This document shows positions 43,740-52,205 of a stretch of 64,000 nucleotides of DNA, piece after piece (position 1 is the stretch's first letter; each line of letters starts with the position of its first letter). The stretch covers positions 2,108,001 through 2,172,000 of the forward strand of contig OY761989.1 of the NCBI GenBank assembly GCA_963665165.1, in the 5' to 3' direction. The notes under the pieces are model-generated. The model did no database searches. It saw only the letters and a list, made by a program, of their open reading frames with translations, and had not been told where the DNA came from. Position numbers and translations under genes: made by a program. The stretch comes from G963663315 sp963665165. GTDB taxonomy: Bacteria; Pseudomonadota; Gammaproteobacteria; Arenicellales; Poriferihabitantaceae.

Positions 43740-45197
43740 ATGCGGCCGGGGATTGATTCGCGCCCGGATAACCGGATCCCCGGATTGCCGGGTATGGCCG
43801 CTACCCGGGTGGTGGAGCGGTTGAAAGCGGGCGAGGTCTCTGCGCTGGAACTGCTGGACGCGCTCGAATCCAGGATCCAGGCTGTCGATCCGGTGGTCAA
43901 CGCCTTGCCTGTGCTATGTTTCGACCGTGCCCGCGACCAGGCCCGGCAACTGCAAAAAACCGGGCGTTCGAACAGCGTCCTGGCCGGGCTGCCGGTGGCG
44001 ATCAAGGATTTGAACGAAGTGAGCGGGGTCAGAACGACATTCGGATCACTGGTTTACAAAGATCATGTCCCGGCCTGTTCCGACCTGCTGGTTGAACATA
44101 TCGAGCAGGCGGGAGGACTGGTTTACGCCAAATCCAACACCCCCGAATTCGGGACCGGCGGCAACACCTTCAACCGGGTATTCGGCGCCACCCGGAATCC
44201 CTGGAATACGGAAATGAGCGTAGCCGGTTCTTCCGGCGGCGCAGCCGCCGCCCTCGCGACCGGTATGGCCTGGCTGGCCCAGGGTTCGGACATGGGGGGG
44301 TCATTGCGTAACCCGGCCAGTTTTTGCGGGGTTGTCGGGTTGCGGCCCAGTATCGGCAGGGTCGCATCCACCCCTTCCGGCAGTATAATCGACACGCTTT
44401 CGACTAACGGGCCGATGGCCCGCAATGTGCCGGACCTGGCCCTGATGCTGGATGCAATGTGCGGACATGAAGACCGTGATCCGCTTTCCCTGCCCTCCCC
44501 CGCTGTCCCGTTCGTGCAAGCGGCCAGGTCCCCTCGCCTGCCGGCAACCATCGCCTGGTCGGTTGACCTGGGTATCACACCCGTTGACGTGGAAGTCAGA
44601 CGGGTTTTCCTTGATGCGGTCCGGCAGATCGGGGACAGTGGAATCCGGGCCGTTCCGGCAGCTCCGGATTTCTCGGGACTGGATGAAATTTTTGGCGTTT
44701 TGAGGGCGCACAGCTACGCCGCCGGCCTGGGGCATCTCCTCGAAACGCATGGCGACGACCTCAATCCGAACGTCGTCTGGAATATCGAGCAGGGCTTGCG
44801 GCTTTCGATAACCGACATCGACCGGGCGCAGGAAAACCGGTTAGCGCTGGTCGGCCGGGTGCAACGGTTTTTCGCGCAATACCCGATTCTGTTGACGCCG
44901 TCCACCATCGTTCCCCCGTATCCGGTCGCTATGGACCATGTGGCGGAATGTGATGGGCGCCGGTTCGACAATTACTATCAATGGCTGTCGATCGCGTACG
45001 CTTTCACGACCGCGCTCTGTCCCGCCCTGTCCATGCCGTGCGGAATGACCCGGCAAGGACTCCCTGTCGGCCTCCAGGTTACCGCAAAATGCCAGGCCGA
45101 AGCGCTGATCCTGTCCGCCGCGGCACAAATCGAACAGGTTCTGGACTATAATCCCACAGCCCCGATCAATCCGTACACCACACACACGCCAGCCTGA
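43740..45197 (+). CDS. Amidase-signature family amidase
   Basis: This is a member of the amidase signature family, which hydrolyses C-N bonds of amides with a Ser-cis-Ser-Lys triad. The triad is visible: lysine in LPVAIKDLNEV, cis-serine in GSSGGAAAALA, and nucleophile in GSDMGGSLRNPASFCG. It resembles GatA, but the lone position and lack of gatB or gatC suggest a catabolic amidase. The start may be ATG 43740 (485 residues) or ATG 43794 (467), where homology begins. Its last 112 bp are repeated at 51273, the far edge of the accessory island. Confidence 0.9.
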   Translation: MRPGIDSRPDNRIPGLPGMAATRVVERLKAGEVSALELLDALESRIQAVDPVVNALPVLCFDRARDQARQLQKTGRSNSVLAGLPVAIKDLNEVSGVRTTFGSLVYKDHVPACSDLLVEHIEQAGGLVYAKSNTPEFGTGGNTFNRVFGATRNPWNTEMSVAGSSGGAAAALATGMAWLAQGSDMGGSLRNPASFCGVVGLRPSIGRVASTPSGSIIDTLSTNGPMARNVPDLALMLDAMCGHEDRDPLSLPSPAVPFVQAARSPRLPATIAWSVDLGITPVDVEVRRVFLDAVRQIGDSGIRAVPAAPDFSGLDEIFGVLRAHSYAAGLGHLLETHGDDLNPNVVWNIEQGLRLSITDIDRAQENRLALVGRVQRFFAQYPILLTPSTIVPPYPVAMDHVAECDGRRFDNYYQWLSIAYAFTTALCPALSMPCGMTRQGLPVGLQVTAKCQAEALILSAAAQIEQVLDYNPTAPINPYTTHTPA

Positions 45198-45198
45198 C
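45086..45198 (+). repeat. 113-bp direct repeat, left copy (amidase 3' end; candidate attL)
   Basis: The last 112 bp of the amidase plus one base are identical, base for base, to 51273-51385. Beyond base 45198 the sequences differ. This pattern is expected when an element integrates at the 3' end of a gene and carries a copy of that end, leaving the gene intact. Confidence 0.9.
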
Positions 45199-45452
45199 GC
45201 GGAATAACGCTTCAACAGATCACCGTTTTTGGGTGTTCTGTATCCAGATACCTCCCGATTCCGGTGTTGAGAGCAAATAGATGACTTCAATTGGAAAGCA
45301 GGTAAGGAAAATTAAATCAGATTTTTATAACCAATGCCAGAATATGAGATAAGAAAAAAACTGGATTTATCTCATCCGGTATTCATTTGATTGTGACCCG
45401 GATAAGGAAGTTCTGCGATAAAGCTAAAAGCAGGTTCCCAAGCTTATTTTGA
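45199..45452. other. Noncoding left edge of the island
   Basis: This stretch is AT-rich and holds no gene that I can support. A 23-codon ATG frame at 45281 has no ribosome-binding site. I see no integrase fragment, tRNA piece or inverted repeat here. Confidence 0.5.
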
Positions 45453-46300
45453 TCACACTTCGATTTGTGAAGGGCTTTCTGATGTTTCCGCAAAAGTCTC
45501 ATGCTCGCCGCGTTTCAATGAGCCTGGAGTAAAAACCTCTGCGAATAATCTGGGGAATTTTTTCTCATATTCTTCTTTGAGATATTTCACAAAGAAGCGG
45601 TCTTTATTTCTACTATATCTGGATTACCAACTAAAATGGCCCAAATTGTTTTCTCAGTAAGAGTGCCGACCTGTTTTCCTCGCCTAAGATCACGCATGTA
45701 TGCAACATAAGCTTGCACGGTGATGGTCCACCTACACACTTCATCATCATCCAAGTGTGCGATCACAAACAGACTTACTTCTGGATCAGAACTTTTGCCG
45801 AGTGTCTTAGCTCCCTTGTTGCCCATGTGGAATAATTTCCCAAGCTCCTTTTTGTATGCACCAAGGAATGAGCTAGCGTACTCTGGTTTCATATCCCATT
45901 CATCTGTTAAGTAAGAAAACAGTTTGGTGTATTCTTCATCATACGAGGGGCGAGTCGCAAACACGAGGCAGGCTATCAGCACGGCGCACAGCATTGACAC
46001 CCCCCAATTCGTGAAAAAAAAGCTCGCTACGACAAGGGCAATGTAGATGAGGAATGGAACGATGACCGCCGCCATTTTCATGCGCCACGCGTAGAAAATC
46101 GGTGGATGGTTCCAACTTGGTTGAGAGATCACGCTGCGCCCTATGTAGCGGTACAGCAGTGTGTTGGCAAGGAACAGCCCCCACAGGAGGTAGGGTAAGT
46201 CATCCACTTTGGTCTTCCGCACATTAGCCTGACTATGCGTTTGACAGTACCTGAAGGCTGTTAATGGAGTCAAGTACATAATTCCCAAACAAATCCTCAC
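45453..46300 (-). pseudogene. Hypothetical membrane protein, frameshifted near its 3' end
   Basis: I do not recognise this family. The 5' frame (237 codons, 45587-46300) has hydrophobic segments around residues 37-55, 73-92 and 95-111, then a soluble, mostly helical C-terminal part. After NPDIV the frame stops quickly, but a second frame continues with plausible protein (NKDRFFVKYLKEEYEKKFPRLF and onward) to a TGA at 45453. The two join if one A is added to the AAA run near 45607-45609, giving roughly 282 residues. The break may be a sequence error or real decay. Its neighbours in the island are defence-type genes. Confidence 0.6.
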
Positions 46301-46382
46301 TGTGCCGTTATACTCCCTCTTGCTTGGTGATAATCATCCATATCGGGAATCATCGCGTGGTCGAGCCGAATCCCCCCACCAC

Positions 46383-46420
46383 ATCCGCTTTGCGGATTGT
46401 GACTCCCCTCAAGGGGGAGT
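46383..46420. repeat. Two adjacent short hairpins (REP-like) in the island
   Basis: ATCCGC-TTT-GCGGAT (46383-46397) is followed at once by ACTCCCC-TCAAG-GGGGAGT (46402-46420). They lie in a GC-rich patch inside otherwise AT-rich DNA between the membrane protein gene and abiEi, and read alike on both strands. They could be a palindromic repeat unit or a bidirectional terminator. Confidence 0.5.
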
Positions 46421-46575
46421 GATGTCGGGCCGTCATCGTAGGGGCCGGTCACCGAGTTGAGAAACCGATTTTGGAGATTTTTTCTCGCAATCATCGGGAT
46501 AATCTGTTCATAATTTACTTGTCATGATATAATTCAAGAAAACACAGATAGTTACGTTTCATAATTTGTTTTCGA

Positions 46576-46614
46576 GTGTCGTAAGTTTGTGCTTATAGGG
46601 TGTCGTATATTTGT
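46576..46614 (+). promoter_or_regulatory. Direct-repeat candidate operator upstream of abiEi
   Basis: GTGTCGTAAGTTTGT (46576-46590) and GTGTCGTATATTTGT (46600-46614) are 15-bp repeats differing at two positions, with starts 24 bp apart, ending 11 bp before the abiEi start. AbiEi-type antitoxins repress their own operon by binding repeats in the promoter, so this is the likely operator. Confidence 0.6.
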
Positions 46615-46625
46615 AGAACAGGATC

Positions 46626-47045
46626 ATGACTCTTAATACTTTGGAAAGCAGGGTTAGATACAGACTGAGTCGCAGCAAGGATTCGGTTTTCACGCCCGTG
46701 GACTTTCTGGACTTGTCAGACCGTGACCAGACAGGCCGCGTATTGAGAAAGCTGGTTAATGAGCGATCACTTGTCAAAATTGCCCGAGGTCTGTATGCGA
46801 AAACCAAAACCTCTTCAGTAACGGGGGAAACAATCCCTGTTAAACCCTTGCCTGCCCTGGCGAAAGAGGGACTCACCAAAATCGGTGTACGTGTTGTGCC
46901 TTCACGTGCCGAGCAGGCCTATAACTCAGGTAGAACAGCGCAAGTACCGACAGGTCGGGTCATAGCGATCAAGGGCAAGCGTGTTTCCCGCAAGATCGGT
47001 TACAACGGGGACTATATTGTGTTGGAACGTGTTGCTCGAAAGTGA
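46626..47045 (+). CDS. abiEi: Type IV toxin-antitoxin system antitoxin, AbiEi family
   Basis: AbiEi is the transcriptional repressor and antitoxin of the AbiE abortive-infection system. The 139-residue protein starts with a winged-helix domain (LSRSKDSVFTPVDFLDLSDRDQTGRVLRKLVNERSLVKIARGLYA), the hallmark of the family, and a C-terminal domain with a GRVIAIKGKRVSRKIGYNGDY segment. In AbiE the antitoxin does not bind the toxin directly but opposes its effect. Its last 17 bp overlap the toxin gene. Confidence 0.85.
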   Translation: MTLNTLESRVRYRLSRSKDSVFTPVDFLDLSDRDQTGRVLRKLVNERSLVKIARGLYAKTKTSSVTGETIPVKPLPALAKEGLTKIGVRVVPSRAEQAYNSGRTAQVPTGRVIAIKGKRVSRKIGYNGDYIVLERVARK

Positions 47046-47931
47046 ACTGGTCAGCGATATAGCTGCTGAGTTAAACGTTGATGCGTCCTTTATCGAAAAA
47101 GACTACTACGCAGTCCAGGTTATTCGGGCGATAGCGAGTTATTCTCATGACGAGATCACGCCGATATTTTGCGGCGGTACAAGCCTTTCCAAGGGATATG
47201 GAATCCTGAAAAGGTTTTCGGAGGATATAGATTTTCGTGCGCAATTCAAATATGGCACAAGACCAACACAGTCCACTCTTACCGTATTCAGATATGAAAT
47301 ATACAACCTGATTGAATCAATTGGGGAAATCACACTTGACAGGGAGCAAAGGGAAACAGGTGGAAACTATTTCAAAATTCCGTTGATGTATCCACAAATA
47401 GCTGATGTTTCATCAGCATTGAGGCCGCACTTGCAACTGGATTTCAGTTACACGCAAGTCCAAAGTGACCCTGAAGAGCGTCCCATATCATCCTTTGTAG
47501 CAGAGTTTACGAATGATAGTCCGGAAACCAAAATCTTGTGCTTATCTCCATTAGAGACGGCAGCAGAGAAATTCAGCGCACTTCTATGGCGAGTAAACAA
47601 GAGAAACCGCCGCGATGAGCAGGACGATCCGACTATGATCCGGCATCTTCAAGACCTGCATGCGTTAAGAGGCTATGTCCATTCACGGGACACTGCGTTT
47701 TATGAAATGGTCAATACCTCATTCGAGGCGGATGAAAAAAAGATCAGGCGTTTTACCGGTATGGCGCTACCAGAAGCAATTGAGCGAATGTTGGACAAGC
47801 TAAACGGGGACGAGATGTATAAAGTGGAATACGACCGATTTGTTTCAAGGATGTCCTATGCCAAATCGGAAGATATGGTCAGCTTCGAGGATGCGGTTGA
47901 TTTTTTGGGAATGCTGGCAAACAAATTTTAG
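47029..47931 (+). CDS. abiEii: Type IV toxin-antitoxin system toxin, AbiEii nucleotidyltransferase
   Basis: AbiEii-type toxins are DNA polymerase beta-like nucleotidyltransferases that modify RNA targets such as tRNA and stop growth after phage infection. The protein contains the family core IFCGGTSLSKGYGILKRFSEDIDF, in which the GGTSLSKG loop and the DID metal-binding pair are intact, and the later KILCLSPLETAAEKFSALLWR segment. I chose GTG 47029 (or TTG 47032), giving about 300 residues and a 17-bp overlap with abiEi; the open frame begins earlier without homology. All catalytic residues that I can judge are present. Confidence 0.88.
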   Translation: MLLESELVSDIAAELNVDASFIEKDYYAVQVIRAIASYSHDEITPIFCGGTSLSKGYGILKRFSEDIDFRAQFKYGTRPTQSTLTVFRYEIYNLIESIGEITLDREQRETGGNYFKIPLMYPQIADVSSALRPHLQLDFSYTQVQSDPEERPISSFVAEFTNDSPETKILCLSPLETAAEKFSALLWRVNKRNRRDEQDDPTMIRHLQDLHALRGYVHSRDTAFYEMVNTSFEADEKKIRRFTGMALPEAIERMLDKLNGDEMYKVEYDRFVSRMSYAKSEDMVSFEDAVDFLGMLANKF

Positions 47932-47984
47932 CTGAGATGGAAAGTTCAACAACATTCTGCGTGTGGTTTGCGCGCATGGACAGA

Positions 47985-48533
47985 GATCGTGAGGAAAGGC
48001 GCCACGGCCCTTGATGATTTTGCGCAGGCTATAGTTCAGCGACTCGATGGCATGGGTGGTGTAGACCACTTTGCGGATTTCGGGGGAATAACCAAAAAGC
48101 GGCATCAGGCGTTCCTGGTTCCTCTCCCAGCCCGGCGCGATGGCCGGATACTGTCCACCCTAATGTTCGGCAAATGCCGAAAGCGCGGCCTCGGCGGCCA
48201 CCCGCTTGCAATCTTTCCAGGTGACGTACTTGAGGCTGTTGCGAATACTGCCGTTACGATCCCGAGGAATCTCCAGGTCCAATTCGCCGTCTTTGCTCTG
48301 GACCTTCTTCGCGGTATGGCCGTTGCGGGAATTGCCGCTGCCGTTACCGGCCGGATCATGGGGCATAGCCCAAGGTGGCTGGTCATCTCCCCATCCAACA
48401 TGGCTTCAACCACACGCTTTCAAAGTTCATTCATCAGGCCCTTCGGACCCATCACGGCTTCGGTATTACCCCGAAAATCTGTAAGAAGCTCATCAAGCAG
48501 GGATTCTTGTCTTTCTGTTAGCTTGGATAACAA
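47985..48533 (-). pseudogene. IS256-family transposase remnant with internal deletion, stop and frameshifts
   Basis: On the minus strand the N-terminal part (LTERQESLLDELL, a TGA stop, then VVEAMLDGEMTSHLG) is followed in a second frame by HDPAGNGSGNSRNGHTAKKV and GELDLEIPRDRNGS. This joins directly to IRNSLKYVTWKD, which in intact IS256 transposases lies far downstream, so roughly half of the gene, including most of the catalytic core, is deleted. A further frame holds GYSPEIRKVVYTTHAIESLN, the conserved C-terminal region, then the match fades. No terminal inverted repeats were identified. Confidence 0.85.
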
Positions 48534-48561
48534 TGTCAGATTAAGTCTGAACTTCTACAAA

Positions 48562-50373
48562 TTATTGAATCATTTGGAGCTTTTCCTCCATTGTTTCCAC
48601 AGTCTCTTCATATGATTTAAACTGATCCGACTTAAGTTTATCAGACAGTTCAGAAACCCGAGCGTTTACTCTGCCAGGCTCTTTATCTTTCCACTCACTC
48701 ACTCGCTTTAAGACTTTTTGGAAAACATCATCATTTAATCTACGCCCTAACTCAATGCCCAGAGTACTTGGAAATACATTGGCATAAGTTTCTCTTACTT
48801 GTTCGCATGACGGGGCAATAGCAATGAAATTAAGGACGAACTCAGGACGCATAATGTATGCTGCAAAATTACTTTCAACGAGATCGTTAGTATGCTTCGT
48901 TACTTTCTTTTGATTCGTCAACCACCAGGTATTAAAACCAAATGGCGAGCCATTATTAGATTCTTTATCTCTTGATCTCAATCCATAGATGCCATGAACC
49001 AATAAGGCGCTGTTATGAGCAAGAGCCATATTTTCTTTCTCGCCCTCATCTAAGAGAGTTTGAGCTAACGAACTAACCTTTACCTCATCCACAAGAGCTT
49101 CTAGCTCTTCGTTCTCATAGAAAGTTAATCTGTACTCAGCGATCAAGTACTTTTTGAGTTCATCTCGCCCTTTACTTGAAGTTACATTCCCATACGAAAC
49201 AAATTGATCGATGAAAGTCATCCAGTCTTTAACGCTTCCCCCTTCTTTTGCATAGAAATATGCTCGAATCAGTATTTTCCCACAATTTCTTATAAGGTCT
49301 CTGTTTAAATAATTCTCAATTGGGGAAATATGATTGTGAAACTCCCAATAAGTAGCTTTGATATGGGCGTGCACCTCATCCAAAACAGAGCTTGAAAGAC
49401 ACAGTTTCATTCCTGCATCAGCAGAAGCTTTCAAGAGGCTTCTACATCTTTGATCTTCTTGTTTCACATATCTCTCAGAAAGAGCTTTTACGAGAATATC
49501 TGTTCCAACGAAAAGCCGAAAGTTACTCCCCATTGTACTGAAATACTCAATGATTCTTGGTTCAGCTCTAAGCGTAAATAGAAGAACGTAGGTTCTAGAA
49601 AGAAAATGCAAATATTTTCTCTGTTTTGGGGAGCTGTTATAAAAAAGAGTATTGAGCAATTGCGAAATTGTCTGTTTGTAATCTAATGATTTCTCTGGAG
49701 CTACTTCTACGCTGCAATCAACTACATGACTGATACAATCAGATGCAACACAAGGAGCTTCATCGACATTATCATCTGAAATGAAATGAGAAAGCAGTAA
49801 CCCTTGTTTTTTAAAAATTTCCTCAACTGTTTCAAGCGTTAAATCTGCAAGAAGTTCATATTCACCGTCATCTCCATCATATAGCTCCGATGCTCTTGTA
49901 CGTAACTCTTCGTTACACTGTATCTTTAAGGCTTCATCACTTACATTCTCGTCCTTAATTATTTTCCTAGTTTCATAAGGAAGGCAATATTTCTTATCCT
50001 TCTTATACCATCTCAACTGCCTCCCCAGTGAATCTTTCGCCTTAAGCTTGTCCAGTCTTTCATCGATATGGGCATTCAATAAAACTTTTGCCCAAGGAAA
50101 TCTTCCCAAGATCAATTCGTATATCTTTTCCTTTGTCATAAATACATTAGTATCTGGGTCTGTGTCTCGCAAAGCCCACAAAATCAACGTATCTGTAATT
50201 GAATGAACGAGCTTTCTATTTCCTAGCCTGTTAGACACCTCATGTTGTAAAAAAACATATACAGATGGATCATCGACATATTGAGTACCAATGCTTGTGC
50301 TTTTACCAACCTTAGATAGGAATTCTGTATATCTAGATATCTGTATATCTAGATAAATGATTATTATAGGCAC
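48562..50373 (-). pseudogene. Large nuclease-like defence protein, C-terminal part (PIN-like domain)
   Basis: This 603-codon frame is the downstream part of a gene split by a 16-bp tandem duplication; with one copy removed it fuses in frame to the 50333-50794 ORF to give 738 residues. The first 21 codons read the duplication out of frame. Around residues 287-340 there is a PIN-like pattern: FVGTDILVKAL (Asp292), then LCLSSSVLDEVHAHI (Glu333), and later FNTWWLTNQKKV, which resembles the last PIN strand although Asn stands where Asp is usual. The rest is helical and unrecognised. It could still be made by reinitiation at GTG 50373, which overlaps the upstream stop by 41 bp. Confidence 0.6.
50324..50355. 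repeat. 16-bp perfect tandem duplication breaking the nuclease gene
   Basis: Two adjacent copies of TCTGTATATCTAGATA occupy 50324-50339 and 50340-50355. Sixteen is not a multiple of three, so the duplication shifts the frame and brings in the TAG at 50333-50335. Deleting one copy leaves HLSRYTEFLSK and an uninterrupted gene. Confidence 0.93.
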
Positions 50374-50794
50374 TAATACTCTTGTTAATATGGCTTATAA
50401 GGTAGCTTTTATCCCTGATTTTGACAATTACATTAAGTTCTTCCGTTAAATTCTCTTCTTCTTGGTCTATATGAGAAATCTGCCTAGATGTAACATAATA
50501 GATAGTGCGCGGTGACCTTCCAAACTCAGTCAGACGTAAGGCTGTTTGCCTGATTTTTGCCCGATGATCTTTCTGGGTAGTGATCTGATAAAATAAATCT
50601 GTTTTTTCGGTTTTAAATAGCTCGTCGCGCGTAAAAGCATCAGCACCTCCATCGGACAGTCCGCCAAGAGGAATAAAATTTCTACCTTCGACAGCAGATA
50701 GAAATTCAAGAGCAAATCGCTCAAATGCAAAACCTTCTACCTTGCTTAGTGCAATTTCCATCAATTCAGGTGAGACGCTCTGATCTTCTTTCAT
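50333..50794 (-). pseudogene. Large nuclease-like defence protein, N-terminal part (PD-(D/E)XK-like)
   Basis: This 153-codon frame begins at ATG 50794 and is the N-terminal part of the split gene. It has the look of a restriction-endonuclease-fold domain: an acidic helix (FAFERFALEFLSAVEG), GGLSDGGADAF with Asp48 and Asp52, then a strand FYQITTQKDHRAKIR with Gln70 and Lys75. This order resembles PD-(D/E)XK nucleases of the Mrr-like group, though the usual Q-x-K is altered. Its end reads through the first repeat unit into a stop. The high A+T content differs from the flanking chromosome. Confidence 0.65.
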
Positions 50795-50889
50795 TGGGGC
50801 CTTACTAAAATTTATTTTTTGCGAGATTGCTCAATCTATTTGCACTGCCAATTCAATGCATCTTTTCTATATCGTACCAGATGATTATC

Positions 50890-51125
50890 TGCCCAGTTAT
50901 ATACCTGCCATGCTAGATGACGCACAATATGCTGCAACCAGGCGAAGTTGACGTTGCTCTTTGGCGGGGCGCTATATACCCAGCGCTTGTCGTCCGACAG
51001 ACGTTCTCCACCCCATCGGATATGTTGAACGGCGGATTGGCGAGGATGAAGTCGGCTTTCAAGTCGAGGTGGCGGCCGTTGTGAAAGCTGTCTCCGCGGG
51101 CAATTTGACCGTCAAGGCCCCGTAG
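50890..51125 (-). pseudogene. Fragment of type I restriction N6-adenine methyltransferase (HsdM)
   Basis: On the minus strand one frame reads GLDGQIARGDSFHNGRHLDL then KADFILANPPFNISD, containing the NPPF catalytic motif of N6-adenine methylases. After a frame change it continues GGERLSDDKRWVYSAPPKSN and VNFAWLQHIVRHLAW, which is the next segment of HsdM. Both ends of the gene and all of hsdS and hsdR are missing. It is a relic next to the right edge of the island and is evidence for lost restriction-modification genes. Confidence 0.85.
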
Positions 51126-51272
51126 CCGGTGGTGGTTCCACTACCGCTCTGCCTTGTTGGGTGGGTGTCTGCGGCATATTGTCGTCATTGTATCAGGACT
51201 TGGTCAGTTATTTTGCTCCCCTGTGAATTTCTATACTATCATTCTTTGCTTCATTTGATTCTGAGCAAAGCT

Positions 51273-51385
51273 AAAATGCCAGGCCGAAGCGCTGATCCTG
51301 TCCGCCGCGGCACAAATCGAACAGGTTCTGGACTATAATCCCACAGCCCCGATCAATCCGTACACCACACACACGCCAGCCTGAC
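51273..51385 (+). repeat. 113-bp direct repeat, right copy (candidate attR)
   Basis: This is identical to 45086-45198, the 3' end of the amidase. It ends 5 bp before the enoyl-CoA hydratase start, so removing the segment 45199-51385 restores the likely original junction, amidase stop followed directly by AGAGAATG. Confidence 0.9.
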
Positions 51386-51390
51386 AGAGA

Positions 51391-52173
51391 ATGCAGATGA
51401 CTTACAACACGATTACCACCGAAACCGATGACGGCATCGGCATCATCGCCTTTAACCGGCCAAAAGTCCTGAACGCGCTTTCGGTCGAGGTGCGCGATGA
51501 ACTGGCCCGGGCCTTTACGGAAATGTCTCTTGACAAGCGGGTCGGAGCCATCATTCTGACCGGCAATGAAAAAGCGTTTGCAGCGGGGGCGGATATCAAG
51601 GAAATGCGGGACAAGACCTTCATGGACATGTATCTGCATGACAATGCGGCGCGGCTGCAGAATATCATCGACCAGTGTGAAAAACCGATTATCGCCGCAG
51701 TGAGCGGCTACGCCCTGGGCGGCGGTTGCGAACTGGCGATGATGTGCGACTTCATCCTCGCCTCCGAATCGGCAAAATTCGGCCAGCCGGAGATCATGAT
51801 CGGCGCCATACCCGGATGGGGAGGAAGCCAGCGGCTGACCCGTCTGGTCGGCAAATCGAAAGCCATGGACCTGTGCCTGACCGGCCGGATGATGGACGCG
51901 GACGAGGCCGAACGCTCGGGCCTGGTTGCGCGCGTATTCCCGCAGGACATCTTCATGCGGGAAGTCCGGGAAACCGCCAGACTGATTGCGTCCCGTTCCC
52001 GGCCGATGACGGGGATGGTCAAGGAATGCGTCAACCAGTCGCTTGAAACCCATTTGCAGGCGGGACTGCAATTCGAACGCCGGCAATTCCAGGCCGTATT
52101 CGCGACCGAAGACCAGAAAGAGGGAATGGCCGCATTTACAGAAAAACGCCCGGCCAACTGGAAACACAAATAA
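51391..52173 (+). CDS. Enoyl-CoA hydratase/isomerase family protein
   Basis: This is a crotonase-fold enzyme that hydrates trans-2-enoyl-CoA, as in beta-oxidation. The 260-residue protein has the oxyanion-hole segments AFAAGADIKEM and SGYALGGGCELAMMCDFILA, and both catalytic glutamates are in place: the one in GGGCELA and the one in GQPEIMIGAIPGWGG. ATG 51391 or ATG 51397 may be the start. It was probably adjacent to the amidase before the island arrived and may have lost its original upstream transcription. An MFS gene follows after 32 bp. Confidence 0.92.
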   Translation: MQMTYNTITTETDDGIGIIAFNRPKVLNALSVEVRDELARAFTEMSLDKRVGAIILTGNEKAFAAGADIKEMRDKTFMDMYLHDNAARLQNIIDQCEKPIIAAVSGYALGGGCELAMMCDFILASESAKFGQPEIMIGAIPGWGGSQRLTRLVGKSKAMDLCLTGRMMDADEAERSGLVARVFPQDIFMREVRETARLIASRSRPMTGMVKECVNQSLETHLQAGLQFERRQFQAVFATEDQKEGMAAFTEKRPANWKHK

Positions 52174-52205
52174 GCGTCCAGCCTCCGGCCGGAGAATACT
52201 CCAAC

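Larger units (their letters stand above)
45199..51385. mobile_element. Accessory genomic island inserted after the amidase gene
   Basis: About 6.1 kb of visibly AT-rich DNA separates the amidase from the enoyl-CoA hydratase gene, and the right edge is the second 113-bp repeat copy. Cargo: a membrane protein gene, AbiE toxin-antitoxin, an IS256-type remnant, a broken nuclease gene and an hsdM fragment. No integrase or recombinase gene is present, so it is not self-mobile now; it may be the decayed rest of an integrative element or defence island. Confidence 0.8.

Noticed and set aside
45199..51272. Integrase or recombinase gene for the island
   Set aside because: I checked the island frames for tyrosine or serine recombinase motifs and saw none; only the IS256-type remnant is present.
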